Assembly (NCBI GenBank): GCA_947503835.1
Contig: CANNFM010000001.1
Coordinates: forward strand, 62,001-126,000
Length of the DNA: 64,000 nt
Origin: an uncultured Aquimarina sp.
GTDB lineage: Bacteria > Bacteroidota > Bacteroidia > Flavobacteriales > Flavobacteriaceae
Direction: 5' to 3'
Below, piece by piece: positions 25,467-35,580 of this stretch. The notes below the pieces were generated by a model. That model saw nothing but the letters and a program-made list of their open reading frames with translations, was not told the DNA's origin and ran no database searches. Positions within the stretch are counted from its first letter, which is position 1; each line of letters begins with the position of its first letter. The position numbers were made by a program, and so were the translations under genes.

Positions 25467-28400
25467 TTAGGCTTCTGTAGTATTTCTTACTTTAGTATGG
25501 TACATCACATTAGGTTTAGTACCGACATGTTCGAGTAAGTGATACATACGATCATCCTCTTTTAATTTAGCTACTTTACTATCCTTGTCATTGATATCAC
25601 CAAATACCATAGCACCTGATGAACAAGCTGCAGAACAAGCTGTTTGGAATTCTCCATCCTTAACTGGTCTACCTTCTCGTTTTGCATCCAAAATTGTCTT
25701 TTGAGTCATTTGGATACACATAGAACATTTCTCCATAACCCCTCTAGAACGTACTACAACATCTGGATTAAGTACCATTCTACCTAAGTCATTGTTCATG
25801 TTGTAATCAAACTCGTCATTGTTGTTATACAAGAACCAGTTGAATCTACGTACTTTATAAGGACAGTTATTTCCACAATATCTTGTACCCACGCAACGGT
25901 TGTATGCCATATGGTTTTGTCCTTGTCTACCATGAGAAGTTGCCGCTACCGGACAAACAGTCTCACAAGGTGCGTGATTACAATGCTGACACATTACCGG
26001 TTGAAATACAACCTGAGGATTATCTGATGGATTTTCCATCTCACTAAACTCAGACAAAGAGCTTCCTAAACCGGCTATATTATCTTTCTTTTCATTATCA
26101 GATTCAAAACTATCCTGAGAAGAATAATAGCGGTCAATACGCAACCAGTGCATATCACGTGATCTGCGTATTTCAGACTTACCAACAACAGGAACATTAT
26201 TCTCGGCATGGCAAGCAATCACACAAGCACCACATCCAGTACATGCATTTAAATCTACTGAAAGATTAAAGTGATGTCCAACAGAACGATCAAACTCATC
26301 CCAAAGATCAACTTCGGGAGACGTAACCTCATACTCAATGTGATTCTTACTTACTTCAGGAATAGCATTCCAGTCATGCTTATCTTTTGTATTGAATATT
26401 TCGAGAGTCGTTTCTTTAACAATATCTCCACGACCCATTAGTGTATTATGCAATTGCACACAAGCAAACTCATGTACACCTTCTGCTGCAGCAACTGAAA
26501 CATTCTGCACTGCATTATGGTTTTTATATAATGGGTAAGCGTTAACACCCACCTTCATTTCTTCTTTAAATCCTTTAGATTTACCATACCCTAAAGCTAG
26601 TCCAACAGAACCTTTAGCTTGTCCAGGTTGAATAATCACAGGAGCAACCACTTCTATTCCATCCACAGTTACTTTAGCATAACTACCATTTAAAGCTCCG
26701 TTTGATACGTTTTCATTTGTTAACCCTAATTGCTCAGCATCTGCTTTAGAAACTGTTAGATAGTTATCCCATGAAGCCCTAGTGATAGGATCTGGCATTT
26801 CTTGTAACCAAGGGTTATTAGCCTGTTGTCCATCTCCCAACGCTGTTTTAGTATACAACACGAGCTCTAAACCATTAGATTTAGCATTAGAAAGCCTTCT
26901 GGCAGCTGCACCTAAATTAGGTCCTTGTGTCACAGGAGCTGCCGCAGCGTCTACACTTGTCGGCACATCTCCTTCTGGAGTCTCAAGAGCTTCTACTAAA
27001 CCTTGTTTTGGAAGTGATGGCTTCACCAACACTCCATCATGCAATGCCTGGTTCCAAGAGGTACCTCCTAAAATCCCTGTCCATGCACTTTTAATATAAT
27101 CATGGTATGTTGCAGAATTACCAGTCCATTTCAACAGCGTTTCCTGAAACTGACGCGTATCAAATAACGGTTGAATTGTAGGCTGAATTAAACTATAACT
27201 ACCTTTCTTAAGCTCTACATCTCCCCAAGATTCTAAATAGTATGGGGTTGTTGCTATATAATTACATTCTGAAGCTGTTTCATCACTATGCATACTAAAT
27301 GCAACCGAAACATCAACTTTTTCTAGACCTGTTTTAAACTCACTTGCATTTGGCAATGTATACATAGGATTAACACCGGCGATTAATAATCCACCAACGC
27401 GGCCTGCATTCATATCTTTTACCAACTGAGCAACAGCCTTAGCATCTCCTTGACGAATTGTACGCGGAGTACTCTCATTAAAAGCTTTACTTTGTATTTC
27501 TTTATTAATAGCCAATACTACTAATTGCGCATCAGCATCCTGAAGACCTGTTACCACAACAGCATTACTTCCTGCTTTTTGTATTTGCTTAGCCACCTTT
27601 ACTACTTCTGCATCCAGATCCGCCCCTAAAGAGCTTTTAGAGCCAGAACCAGTTACATACGTATATAATGCCGCAAGAACTTGTTTTTGTTGCGAAGGTG
27701 TTACCGGAATTCTCTTATCTGCATTAGCACCAGTCAAAGACATATTAGACTCAAACTGAATATGTTTAGACATTTTGCCATTTTTAGGAATACGTCCTTT
27801 TGCATATCCACTATCATATCCTCCTCCTTGCCAGTCTCCTAAAAAGTCTGCTGCAACGCTAACTATTGTATTTACTTTCTCAAAATCATAATCTGCAAGC
27901 GCTCTTTCTCCATACATTACCTGATACGCATCTAAAGCTTCGCTTTGTGATACAGCATCATAGACAACATGCTTTACGTTTTGATATTTTGCTTTGAATT
28001 CTGTAATCAATTTAGAAGTAGACGGACTTGCAAACGTTTGTGTTAACAATACAATTTGCTTACCGCCAAGACTATTCAATTTAGCCCCAACTTCTTTATC
28101 TAATACATCCCAGCTAATATCTTCTCCGGCTTTTTTAGGCCCTTGAAGACGAGAATTATCATAAAGTGATAACACTGACGCATGTACTCTAGCATTAGCA
28201 TCACCATTAGAAGCAGCAAGATTGTTATTTTCAACTTTTATTGGTCGACCTTCTCTTGTCTTAATCAAAACGCTGGCAAAATCATAACCATCGGCTATTG
28301 TAGTAGCATAGTAGTTGGCAACACCAGGAACAATTCTGTCTGGCTGAACCACATAAGGTATTGATTTTTTAACCGGGCCTTCACAAGCTGCCAATGAAGC

Positions 28401-28595
28401 AGCAGCAGTACTAAAACCTACATATTTAAGAAAATCACGACGTGATGTCGAAGAATTCTCTAACGATGATTTATCTCCTAAAAACTCATCCGTTGGAATC
28501 TCCTGAACGAATTCGTTTTGCTGTAGCGTCTCAACAATAGAGCTATTCTCATTTAGCTCCTCAACACTTTTCCAGTATTTCTTGTTTGATGACAT
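25467..28595 (-). CDS. actB: Alternative complex III subunit ActB (molybdopterin-oxidoreductase-like plus iron-sulfur domain)
   Basis: The 1042-residue protein joins a molybdopterin-oxidoreductase-like domain (about 75-740) with a four-cluster ferredoxin domain (about 770-1010). The cluster cysteines are visible as CTGCGACVIACHAENNVP, CQHCNHAPCETVCPV, CVGTRYCGNNCPYKVRRFNW and CSMCIQMTQ plus FQTACSAACSSGA. In known ActB the first domain has lost its cofactor. A Tat-type SRRDFLK (51-57) is followed by SLAAC (Cys71), so export by Tat as a lipoprotein is likely. It lies 35 bases upstream of actC and 52 downstream of actA. Confidence 0.95.
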   Translation of the reverse strand: MSSNKKYWKSVEELNENSSIVETLQQNEFVQEIPTDEFLGDKSSLENSSTSRRDFLKYVGFSTAAASLAACEGPVKKSIPYVVQPDRIVPGVANYYATTIADGYDFASVLIKTREGRPIKVENNNLAASNGDANARVHASVLSLYDNSRLQGPKKAGEDISWDVLDKEVGAKLNSLGGKQIVLLTQTFASPSTSKLITEFKAKYQNVKHVVYDAVSQSEALDAYQVMYGERALADYDFEKVNTIVSVAADFLGDWQGGGYDSGYAKGRIPKNGKMSKHIQFESNMSLTGANADKRIPVTPSQQKQVLAALYTYVTGSGSKSSLGADLDAEVVKVAKQIQKAGSNAVVVTGLQDADAQLVVLAINKEIQSKAFNESTPRTIRQGDAKAVAQLVKDMNAGRVGGLLIAGVNPMYTLPNASEFKTGLEKVDVSVAFSMHSDETASECNYIATTPYYLESWGDVELKKGSYSLIQPTIQPLFDTRQFQETLLKWTGNSATYHDYIKSAWTGILGGTSWNQALHDGVLVKPSLPKQGLVEALETPEGDVPTSVDAAAAPVTQGPNLGAAARRLSNAKSNGLELVLYTKTALGDGQQANNPWLQEMPDPITRASWDNYLTVSKADAEQLGLTNENVSNGALNGSYAKVTVDGIEVVAPVIIQPGQAKGSVGLALGYGKSKGFKEEMKVGVNAYPLYKNHNAVQNVSVAAAEGVHEFACVQLHNTLMGRGDIVKETTLEIFNTKDKHDWNAIPEVSKNHIEYEVTSPEVDLWDEFDRSVGHHFNLSVDLNACTGCGACVIACHAENNVPVVGKSEIRRSRDMHWLRIDRYYSSQDSFESDNEKKDNIAGLGSSLSEFSEMENPSDNPQVVFQPVMCQHCNHAPCETVCPVAATSHGRQGQNHMAYNRCVGTRYCGNNCPYKVRRFNWFLYNNNDEFDYNMNNDLGRMVLNPDVVVRSRGVMEKCSMCIQMTQKTILDAKREGRPVKDGEFQTACSAACSSGAMVFGDINDKDSKVAKLKEDDRMYHLLEHVGTKPNVMYHTKVRNTTEA

Positions 28596-28647
28596 ATATA
28601 ATTGATATTAGCTTCTTACTATTTTCCGAATTTCGGATAATTTTTTA

Positions 28648-29967
28648 TTAATAATGGCACTTCCCACATTCTAAACCACCCATCTGAGCAGCTGTCAACT
28701 GATCTACACCATATTTTTTCGAAAGTTCTTTATGTATTTTTTCGTAATACTTATTATCAGCAACCTTTACATTAGTCTCTCGGTGGCAATTAATACACCA
28801 GCCCATTGTAAGTGGAGCATGTTGATACATCACTTCCATTTCTTCTACCGGACCATGACATTTCTGACATTCGACCCCAGCAACACTTACGTGCTGAGAG
28901 TGATTGAAATATGCGAAATCAGGTAGATTATGAATACGTACCCATTTTACCGGCTCTGTTTCACCAGTATATTTTTGAGTTTCTTCATCCCACCCAACAG
29001 CTTTGTATAACTTTTGAATTTCGCCATCATAGAATTCTTTAGAATGCTCTGCTGTGGCTGTAGCATCTGCTACTTCACTAATAGATTTATGACAGTTCAT
29101 ACACACATTAAGTGAAGGAATTCCTGAGGTTTTACTCACTCGTGCAGAAGAATGACAATACTTACACTCTATCTTATTATCACCAGCATGTATTTTATGC
29201 GAATAATGTATAGGCTGAATTGGCGCATATCCTTGATCAACACCCACCTGCATAAAATAGCCATACACAAAGTATCCACTTGCCAGAAGCAATAGAATAG
29301 CAGTAACCAAAACCAAAAATTGATTTTGAACAAAAGCTTTCCAGATTGGTGTTTTTGATTCAGAATCCGGTAACTCTATGTTATTAGCTTCAGCAAAACG
29401 TCTAAGCGTATTGTTCACTAAAAACAGCACCACCATAAGCATAAGAAAAACTAATGCCAATATAGCTAGAAGTACATTTGCAGAAATACCCGAACCATCA
29501 GTTTCACCTCCAGCAACAGCTCCACCAGCAGCAGCAACAGGCTCTGCTTTAGGCACCATTACATACGCTAGTATGTTATCGATATCTGTGTTTGTCAACT
29601 GCGGAAATGCATTCATTGCAGTCTTGTTATACTCTTCAAAGATAGCAACAGCTTGTGCATCGCCAGAAGCAATCATTGCTGCACTATTCTTTATCCAAGA
29701 ATAAAGCCATTCTCGTTCATACTTGTCTGCCACTCCAAAAAGAGCCGGACCGGTCATCTTTTTATAACGTTTATGACACGCAGCACAAAGAGATTTAAAT
29801 AACTCTTCCCCTTTAGCCACATCTCCTCCAGACGAAGCTTCGGTTGCAACTACGGCATCCGCAGCTACTTCATCCTGTCCAAAAACAGGATTAAAAAAAG
29901 TAAATAAAAAAACAGTTCCTAGAATTAGGATTTTAGAGGCTGAATTTCGGTGTTTCACCTGTTTCAT
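28648..29967 (-). CDS. actA: Alternative complex III subunit ActA, multiheme cytochrome c
   Basis: First gene of the operon. The 439 residues contain six CxxCH heme c sites: CAACH (61-65) in an N-terminal monoheme domain, then CKYCH, CMNCH, CQKCH, CINCH and CGKCH in the C-terminal pentaheme domain. Between them lie two membrane helices (ILALVFLMLMVVLFLV and LVTAILLLLASGYFVYGYF). ActA classically has five hemes; the extra fused monoheme domain at the N-terminus is a variant I associate with Bacteroidota. A signal peptide precedes the mature part (cleavage near FNPVFG/QDE). Confidence 0.95.
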   Translation of the reverse strand: MKQVKHRNSASKILILGTVFLFTFFNPVFGQDEVAADAVVATEASSGGDVAKGEELFKSLCAACHKRYKKMTGPALFGVADKYEREWLYSWIKNSAAMIASGDAQAVAIFEEYNKTAMNAFPQLTNTDIDNILAYVMVPKAEPVAAAGGAVAGGETDGSGISANVLLAILALVFLMLMVVLFLVNNTLRRFAEANNIELPDSESKTPIWKAFVQNQFLVLVTAILLLLASGYFVYGYFMQVGVDQGYAPIQPIHYSHKIHAGDNKIECKYCHSSARVSKTSGIPSLNVCMNCHKSISEVADATATAEHSKEFYDGEIQKLYKAVGWDEETQKYTGETEPVKWVRIHNLPDFAYFNHSQHVSVAGVECQKCHGPVEEMEVMYQHAPLTMGWCINCHRETNVKVADNKYYEKIHKELSKKYGVDQLTAAQMGGLECGKCHY

Positions 29968-30058
29968 ATTATTAAGTAGAATTATCGTCTTAATTTTGGT
30001 ATGGTTTTTTCATTCTATGTCTTAAAAAAACACAAAACCACCACTTTTAATTCGACGA

Positions 30059-30066
30059 CAAAAGTA
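30059..30066 (-). promoter_or_regulatory. -7 element (TACTTTTG) of the act-cox operon
   Basis: On the minus strand TACTTTTG matches TAnnTTTG exactly, 92 bases before the actA ATG, with TTC (one base off TTG) 19 bases upstream. A leader of about 85 bases results. Confidence 0.5.
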
Positions 30067-30189
30067 CTATAATAAGTCGATTTTGGAAATGTTAGAGAAC
30101 TCTTAAGTATTAATTTATAATAATTCTAAATAATAATTTTTGACAATTTTGAGTTATTAAACTTTACCTTTACACCAAATTAATTTGTA

Positions 30190-30654
30190 ATGAGAATGTT
30201 AAACATGAAGCACCCTCTTTTACTATTAGGCATTTACCTTGTATCGACTGCATCAATAATTGCACAAGATAACCTAAACCCTACCCTTGATCCGTCAAAT
30301 AATAACAATTTTGTACCTATTAACATACTACCTCTGCCTGAAGCTTCGGTAACAATTAATCAGGATCCGAAAATAAAAATGCTTCTTGACATAAAATCCA
30401 AAATGGAAAAAAGTGGTGATTTTAGTGATCGCTATAAAATTCAATTATATTACGGAAATTTAAATAAGGCAAATGACATCATGAGGTCTTCAAAAGAATC
30501 TTTTCCGCAATGGGATTCATCAATACAATGGGAAACACCTAATTATAAAGTTTGGATGGGAAACTATCGCACTCGACTTGAAGCAGACAGAGTTCTTAAA
30601 GAAGTTCACTCCGTATTTCCAAATGCGTTTATTTTTAAGCCAGAGAAGAAATAA
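30190..30654 (+). CDS. SPOR domain-containing secreted protein
   Basis: The 154-residue protein has a signal peptide (hydrophobic core LLLLGIYLVSTAS, cleavage near IIA/QDN) and a C-terminal SPOR domain (about 80-150): YKIQLYYGNLNKANDIM and YKVWMGNYRTRLEADRVLKE. SPOR domains bind denuded glycan strands of septal peptidoglycan, so a role at the cell wall is likely. ATG codons at 30190, 30196 and 30205 are all possible starts; the last gives the most usual signal peptide. It is a single gene, divergent from actA and ended by the terminator at 30692. Confidence 0.85.
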   Translation: MRMLNMKHPLLLLGIYLVSTASIIAQDNLNPTLDPSNNNNFVPINILPLPEASVTINQDPKIKMLLDIKSKMEKSGDFSDRYKIQLYYGNLNKANDIMRSSKESFPQWDSSIQWETPNYKVWMGNYRTRLEADRVLKEVHSVFPNAFIFKPEKK

Positions 30655-30691
30655 AATTTATATAAACCTATATCACCAAAATGGTGTAACT

Positions 30692-30728
30692 AAAAAAACC
30701 TCTATGCAAATACATAGAGGTTTTTTTT
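30692..30728. terminator. Bidirectional terminator between SPOR gene and infB
   Basis: Stem AAAAAACCTCTATG with CATAGAGGTTTTTT, loop 6 bases, T-run on either strand. It lies between two converging genes and serves both. Confidence 0.88.
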
Positions 30729-30751
30729 ATATCATATCTAAAGTATTAAGC

Positions 30752-33565
30752 CTATAGCTTTTTCTTCACTGCAACTTCTTGATAAGCTTCTATCACATCT
30801 CCTTCTTTGATGTCATTATAGTTCTTAACCTGCATACCACAGTCATAACCTTTACTTACTTCTTTAACATCGTCTTTAAAACGCTTTAAAGAAGCCAGCT
30901 CTCCTGTATACACCACAACACCTTCTCTTATCAATCGAATTCCAGAATTTCTGAAAATCTTACCATTCTGAACCATACATCCAGCGATAGTACCAATTTT
31001 AGAAATCTTAAATGTCTCTCTTATCTCTGCAGTACCGGTAATTTCTTCCTTCATAACTGGAGAAAGCATTCCTTCCATTGCATCCTTAAGATCATTTATA
31101 GCATCGTAGATAATTGAATATGTTCTGATATCGATTTCTTCTTTATCAGCAACTTGTCTGGCATTACCTGCAGGTCTAACATTAAATCCAATGATGATAG
31201 CGTCAGAAGCTGATGCAAGCAACACATCACTCTCTGTAATTGCACCAACTGCTTTATGAATTATATTTACATGAATCTCTTCTGTAGATAATTTCTGGAA
31301 CGAGTCTGTTAATGCTTCAACAGAACCATCCACATCTCCTTTAAGAATTATATTTAACTCTTTAAAGTCTCCAAGAGCAATTCGACGTCCAATTTCATCA
31401 AGAGTAATATGACGCTGTGTACGTACAGATTGTTCTCTATGCAACTGAGCTCGCTTAGAAGCAATATCTTTAGCTTCTCTCTCATCTTCTAGCACATTAA
31501 ACTTATCACCCGCCTGAGGTGCTCCATCCAGTCCTAAAATAGAAACCGGAGTAGAAGGGCCTGCTTCTTCAACATTATTACCACGCTCATCATGCATCGC
31601 CTTTACTTTACCACTATTTTTACCAGCAAGAACATAATCTCCTACACGAAGTGTTCCTGTTTGCACCAATATAGTTGACACATAACCACGACCTTTATCT
31701 AAAAAGGCTTCTACAACTGTACCTGAAGCTAATCGATCAGGATTTGCTTTAAGTTCAAGAATTTCTGCTTCAAGCAATACTTTCTCCAGTAATTCTTTAA
31801 CTCCCAAACCTGTTTTAGCAGAAATATCATGGGATTGAATTTTTCCTCCCCAATCTTCTACCAACAAATTCATAGAAGCTAATTTTTCTTTTATCTTTTC
31901 AGGATTTGCTTCTTGTCTATCTACTTTATTAATTGCAAATATAATAGGAACACCTGCTGCCTGAGCATGACTAATAGCTTCTTTTGTTTGTGGCATCACA
32001 TCATCATCTGCCGCAATTACAATAATCGCTAAATCTGTCACCTGGGCACCACGTGCACGCATAGCTGTAAACGCCTCGTGACCCGGTGTATCTAAGAATG
32101 CTATCTTCTGACCATTATCCAATTGCACTCCGTAGGCTCCAATGTGCTGAGTAATCCCACCACTTTCACCAGCAATTACATTCTCATGTCTTATATAATC
32201 CAGTAACGATGTTTTACCATGATCTACATGTCCCATTACTGTAACAATAGGTGCTCTATTGATTAAATCTTCAGGAGCATCAACAATTTCTTCTATTGAT
32301 TCTTCAATATCTGCAGTTACAAAATTCACTTCATAACCAAACTCATCTGCCACAATAGAAAGGGTCTCAGCATCTAAACGTTGATTCATGGTAACCATGA
32401 TTCCAAGAGACATACATGCAGAAATTATATCAGTTGTTGGCACACCCATCATCGTTGCAACTTCTGCGGCGGTAACAAATTCTGTTACCTTAAGTACTTT
32501 ACTTTCTTGTTCTTGCTGCGCAACATCATCTTCAACTTTCTGACGGTGTTGATCTCTCTTATCTCTACGGTACTTAGCTGCCTTTGACTTATTAGATTTA
32601 CCTTGTAATTTCTCAAGGGTCTCTCTAACTTGTTTTTGCACTTCTTCTTCGCTAGGCTCTTCTTTTACAATAGGAGCTCTTTTTCCCTTTCCTGGACCTC
32701 TGTTACCCGGGCCTCTATTTCCTGGGCCTCTGTTTCCCGGACCTCTATTACCACCTCCGGATTGACCTCCAGAACCTTGACCAGCACCTTCTTTGCTAAT
32801 TCTCCTTCTTCGTTTTTTAGGATCACCGCCGGCTCCGGCTCCACCAGTCTTTTTATCAGATTTTTCTTCTTTCTTTTTAGCTGGTTTTTTAAACTGTGCT
32901 AAATCAATCTTTTGCCCTGTAAAATTAGGACCATCTAATTTTTTATATTGAGTTTTAACCTTTTCTGGCTCAACAGAAGCTTCTGCAATAGGCTCTGCAG
33001 ACTCTTCTTTAACAACCTTTGGTGCAGGTTTCTCTACCTCTTTTTTCTTTACTTCTTTTTTCTCTTCGGGTTGCTTTGGAGCTTCTTTAGTTATTTTAAT
33101 AGTTTTCTTTACCGGTCTATTAGAAACAACTTCTGGCTCTTTACTTTTAGCTTCTTCTTTTTTAGGAGGATCTTGTACTTCTTGTTTGGGCTGTTGTACT
33201 TTTTCTTCCTTTTTTTCTAGTTCAATCTTACCAACCTGCTTTGGTCCGCTTAATTGAGCTTTAGCTTTTACAACTTCTCTCGCTTCAGCAATTTTACGCT
33301 TTTCTTCTTGCTCACTTTCAATCTGCACGCGTAACGCTTCTTTCTCCTTCCTTTTTTCTTCTCCAACCTCTTTTGAAGCAACCTTTTTGCTCTTATCTGT
33401 TTGAAATTCATCACACAAGAGCTGATACACTTCTTCAGAAATTTTAGTGGTAGGACGTGCATCTATCTCGTGACCTTTTGCACTCAAAAAGTCAACAGCC
33501 CGGTCTAGCGAGATATTGAATTCACGTAATACCTTATTTAATCTCATTGTTTTTGCTTCAGCCAT
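30752..33565 (-). CDS. infB: Translation initiation factor IF-2
   Basis: GTPase that brings initiator tRNA to the 30S subunit. The 937-residue protein has an N-terminal IF2_N helix domain ([20 protein letters not shown]), a long charged Lys/Glu/Pro linker (about 60-330) containing four tandem RGPGN units near residues 272-291, then the G domain with [12 protein letters not shown] (G1), [17 protein letters not shown] (G3), NKVD (G4) and SAKTG (G5), and the C-terminal domains that bind fMet-tRNA. It is the last gene of rimP-nusA-infB. Confidence 0.97.
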   Translation of the reverse strand: MAEAKTMRLNKVLREFNISLDRAVDFLSAKGHEIDARPTTKISEEVYQLLCDEFQTDKSKKVASKEVGEEKRKEKEALRVQIESEQEEKRKIAEAREVVKAKAQLSGPKQVGKIELEKKEEKVQQPKQEVQDPPKKEEAKSKEPEVVSNRPVKKTIKITKEAPKQPEEKKEVKKKEVEKPAPKVVKEESAEPIAEASVEPEKVKTQYKKLDGPNFTGQKIDLAQFKKPAKKKEEKSDKKTGGAGAGGDPKKRRRRISKEGAGQGSGGQSGGGNRGPGNRGPGNRGPGNRGPGKGKRAPIVKEEPSEEEVQKQVRETLEKLQGKSNKSKAAKYRRDKRDQHRQKVEDDVAQQEQESKVLKVTEFVTAAEVATMMGVPTTDIISACMSLGIMVTMNQRLDAETLSIVADEFGYEVNFVTADIEESIEEIVDAPEDLINRAPIVTVMGHVDHGKTSLLDYIRHENVIAGESGGITQHIGAYGVQLDNGQKIAFLDTPGHEAFTAMRARGAQVTDLAIIVIAADDDVMPQTKEAISHAQAAGVPIIFAINKVDRQEANPEKIKEKLASMNLLVEDWGGKIQSHDISAKTGLGVKELLEKVLLEAEILELKANPDRLASGTVVEAFLDKGRGYVSTILVQTGTLRVGDYVLAGKNSGKVKAMHDERGNNVEEAGPSTPVSILGLDGAPQAGDKFNVLEDEREAKDIASKRAQLHREQSVRTQRHITLDEIGRRIALGDFKELNIILKGDVDGSVEALTDSFQKLSTEEIHVNIIHKAVGAITESDVLLASASDAIIIGFNVRPAGNARQVADKEEIDIRTYSIIYDAINDLKDAMEGMLSPVMKEEITGTAEIRETFKISKIGTIAGCMVQNGKIFRNSGIRLIREGVVVYTGELASLKRFKDDVKEVSKGYDCGMQVKNYNDIKEGDVIEAYQEVAVKKKL

Positions 33566-33609
33566 AAACGCCTATTATTTAATGCTCAAATATAAATTAA
33601 TTGAATTTA

Positions 33610-34842
33610 TTAATCTTCAAATTCAGATTTTAATATTTTAATTACTTCGCTTACCGTTTCTTCTTCAAGATCAGTTCGCTTTACAAGATCTGCTAAATCT
33701 TGCTCTAAAATACTCTTGGCTGTATCCAATCCTATTTTAGCAAACTCTTCGATAATCCAAGAGTCGATTTCATCGGTAAACTCGGTAAGCTCTACATCTT
33801 CTTCAACACCTTCTCTAAATACGTCAATTTCAAAACCAGTTAACTGTCCTGCTAATCTAATATTATGCCCTCCTCTACCTATCGCTTTTGAAACTTCCTC
33901 TGGCCTAAGCATTACTTCGGCACGATTCGTTTCTTCATTAATCTTGATAGAAGTTACCTTAGCCGGGCTAAGTGCTCTTGTAATATACAATTGTAAATTG
34001 TTAGTATAATTAATAACATCTATATTCTCATTACCTAACTCTCTTACAATACCATGAATTCTGGATCCTTTCATTCCTACACAGGCTCCAACAGGATCAA
34101 TTCTATCATCATATGAATCTACAGCAACTTTAGCTTTCTCGCCAGGGATTCTCACCACTTTTTTAACGGTAATTAATCCGTCAAAAACTTCAGGAATTTC
34201 TGATTCAAACAGTTTTTCAAGAAACAAAGGAGAAGTTCTCGACATAATTATAGAAGGCTTATTACCCTTAAGCTCTACAGATTCGATAACACCTCTTACA
34301 TTTTCTCCTTTACGGAAAAAATCTGAAGGTATCTGTCTGTCTTTAGGTAAAATGATTTCATTACCTTCATCATCTAACATAATAATTGCCCTATGGCGTA
34401 TATGATGAACTTCTGCTGTATATATCTCTCCTTCTAACTCTTTAAATTGCTTATAAATATTTGTATTATCGTGTTCATGGATTTTAGATATCAAATTCTG
34501 ACGCAGCGCTAAAATCGAACGTCTTCCCAGATCAATAAGCTTTACTTCCTCAGACACATCTTCTCCTACTTCGAAATCAGGCTCGATTCTTCTAGCCGCT
34601 GTTAATGATATTTCCTGATTATCATCTTCTACCTCACCATCACCAACTACAATACGATTTCTCCAAATTTCTAAATCCCCTTTATCAGGATTTATAATGA
34701 TATCGAAATTATCATCACTACCAAATTTCTTCTTTAGAGCATTTCTAAATACATCTTCCAAGATCGACATTAGTGTCACACGATCTATAAACTTATCATC
34801 TTTGAATTCTGAAAATGATTCTATTAATGCGATATTTTCCAT
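33610..34842 (-). CDS. nusA: Transcription termination/antitermination factor NusA
   Basis: NusA binds RNA polymerase and nascent RNA to modulate pausing and termination. The 410-residue protein has the N-terminal polymerase-binding domain, an S1 domain (about 130-200), and KH domains (ACVGMKGSRIHGIVRELGNE and VSKAIGRGGHNIRLAGQLTG). It ends after the KH part and a short acidic tail; the C-terminal AR repeats of E. coli NusA are absent, as in many bacteria. It lies 13 bases after rimP and 44 before infB. Confidence 0.97.
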   Translation of the reverse strand: MENIALIESFSEFKDDKFIDRVTLMSILEDVFRNALKKKFGSDDNFDIIINPDKGDLEIWRNRIVVGDGEVEDDNQEISLTAARRIEPDFEVGEDVSEEVKLIDLGRRSILALRQNLISKIHEHDNTNIYKQFKELEGEIYTAEVHHIRHRAIIMLDDEGNEIILPKDRQIPSDFFRKGENVRGVIESVELKGNKPSIIMSRTSPLFLEKLFESEIPEVFDGLITVKKVVRIPGEKAKVAVDSYDDRIDPVGACVGMKGSRIHGIVRELGNENIDVINYTNNLQLYITRALSPAKVTSIKINEETNRAEVMLRPEEVSKAIGRGGHNIRLAGQLTGFEIDVFREGVEEDVELTEFTDEIDSWIIEEFAKIGLDTAKSILEQDLADLVKRTDLEEETVSEVIKILKSEFED

Positions 34843-34855
34843 ATCAATATTATAA

Positions 34856-35320
34856 TTAAAATGTTATCATAACTTTTGCTTCTACAATATGTTCGTAAGC
34901 TACATAAGCTTCTTTAGTAACGGTTACTTTACCTTTTCCTACCGGTTTGGGCTCTCTTGTTTTCCAGGTAAGTGTAATACCATCTTTGGTTGTCGAAACT
35001 AACTCTCCTTCTAACTTTTCGTCCTGAGTCTTTACTGCAATTTTTCTTCCGATATTCTTTTTATATTGCCGTACATGCGTTAATCCCTCAGAAACCCCAG
35101 CAGACATAACTTGGAGGGAAAAATCCTCTTCTTCTCTATCCAAATTATGTTCAATTGCTCTACTTATCGCAATACAATCTTCAACCTTAACTCCATCATC
35201 TCCATCTATAATAACTTCTATACTATTATCCTGATGAATTTTGTAATTAATTAGGAATAAAGAAGGTCGCTCAGTCAGCGCTTCTTCTAACAATCTTTCA
35301 ACATTATCTTTTAACGACAT
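34856..35320 (-). CDS. rimP: Ribosome maturation factor RimP
   Basis: RimP helps assemble the 30S subunit. The 154-residue product begins MSLKDNVERLLEEAL and shows the conserved acidic patch VIIDGDDGVKVEDCIAISRA and the VMSAGVSEGL segment where most family members read SSPG. I chose the ATG at 35320. The frame stays open upstream to an ATG at 35356, but those 12 codons run through a strong hairpin and give residues unlike other RimP N-termini. It is first in rimP-nusA-infB, the order seen in most bacteria. Confidence 0.93.
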   Translation of the reverse strand: MSLKDNVERLLEEALTERPSLFLINYKIHQDNSIEVIIDGDDGVKVEDCIAISRAIEHNLDREEEDFSLQVMSAGVSEGLTHVRQYKKNIGRKIAVKTQDEKLEGELVSTTKDGITLTWKTREPKPVGKGKVTVTKEAYVAYEHIVEAKVMITF

Positions 35321-35328
35321 AAATAGAT

Positions 35329-35354
35329 AAAAAGAGGGGACTTCTCGTCCCCTC
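35329..35354 (-). promoter_or_regulatory. Terminator-like hairpin in the rimP-nusA-infB leader (possible attenuator)
   Basis: On the minus strand GAGGGGAC and GTCCCCTC form a perfect 8-bp GC-rich stem around a 5-base loop, followed at once by TTTTT, and end 8 bases before the rimP ATG. It lies between the promoter at 35381-35409 and the first gene, so it can only act on this operon. It could stop transcription early or block ribosome access. Confidence 0.6.
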
Positions 35355-35380
35355 ATCCTGGTTTTTTAATTTCAACGGTG

Positions 35381-35409
35381 CAAAGATAGTAATAATATCT
35401 TAGATACAA
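35381..35409 (-). promoter_or_regulatory. Promoter of rimP-nusA-infB
   Basis: On the minus strand TTG (35409-35407), an 18-base spacer and TATCTTTG (35388-35381) match the Bacteroidota -33/-7 promoter consensus well. The leader to the rimP start would be about 55 bases. Confidence 0.7.
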
Positions 35410-35580
35410 AATACCGTGATGAATGAATTTATTTTGTAAATTTAAGATATTAAATAAAAGGATAGTTTCCTTACACTTAAGAAGTTATTAGTTCTACCCC
35501 GTTTAATTTCTTTTGCAGAATTACTCTAAAACTCTAAACAGATACTATAATTAACTAATTAATTTCAAAAAAGCAAGATT

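Noticed and set aside
26782..27099. Plus-strand frame of 105 codons opposite actB
   Set aside because: Shadow of actB; no start signal or homology.
25467..28595. ActB taken as an active molybdenum oxidoreductase
   Set aside because: The act gene context and known ActB proteins indicate a structural domain without the cofactor.
35321..35356. Upstream ATG giving RimP 12 extra residues
   Set aside because: The extra codons run through the leader hairpin and do not resemble RimP N-termini.
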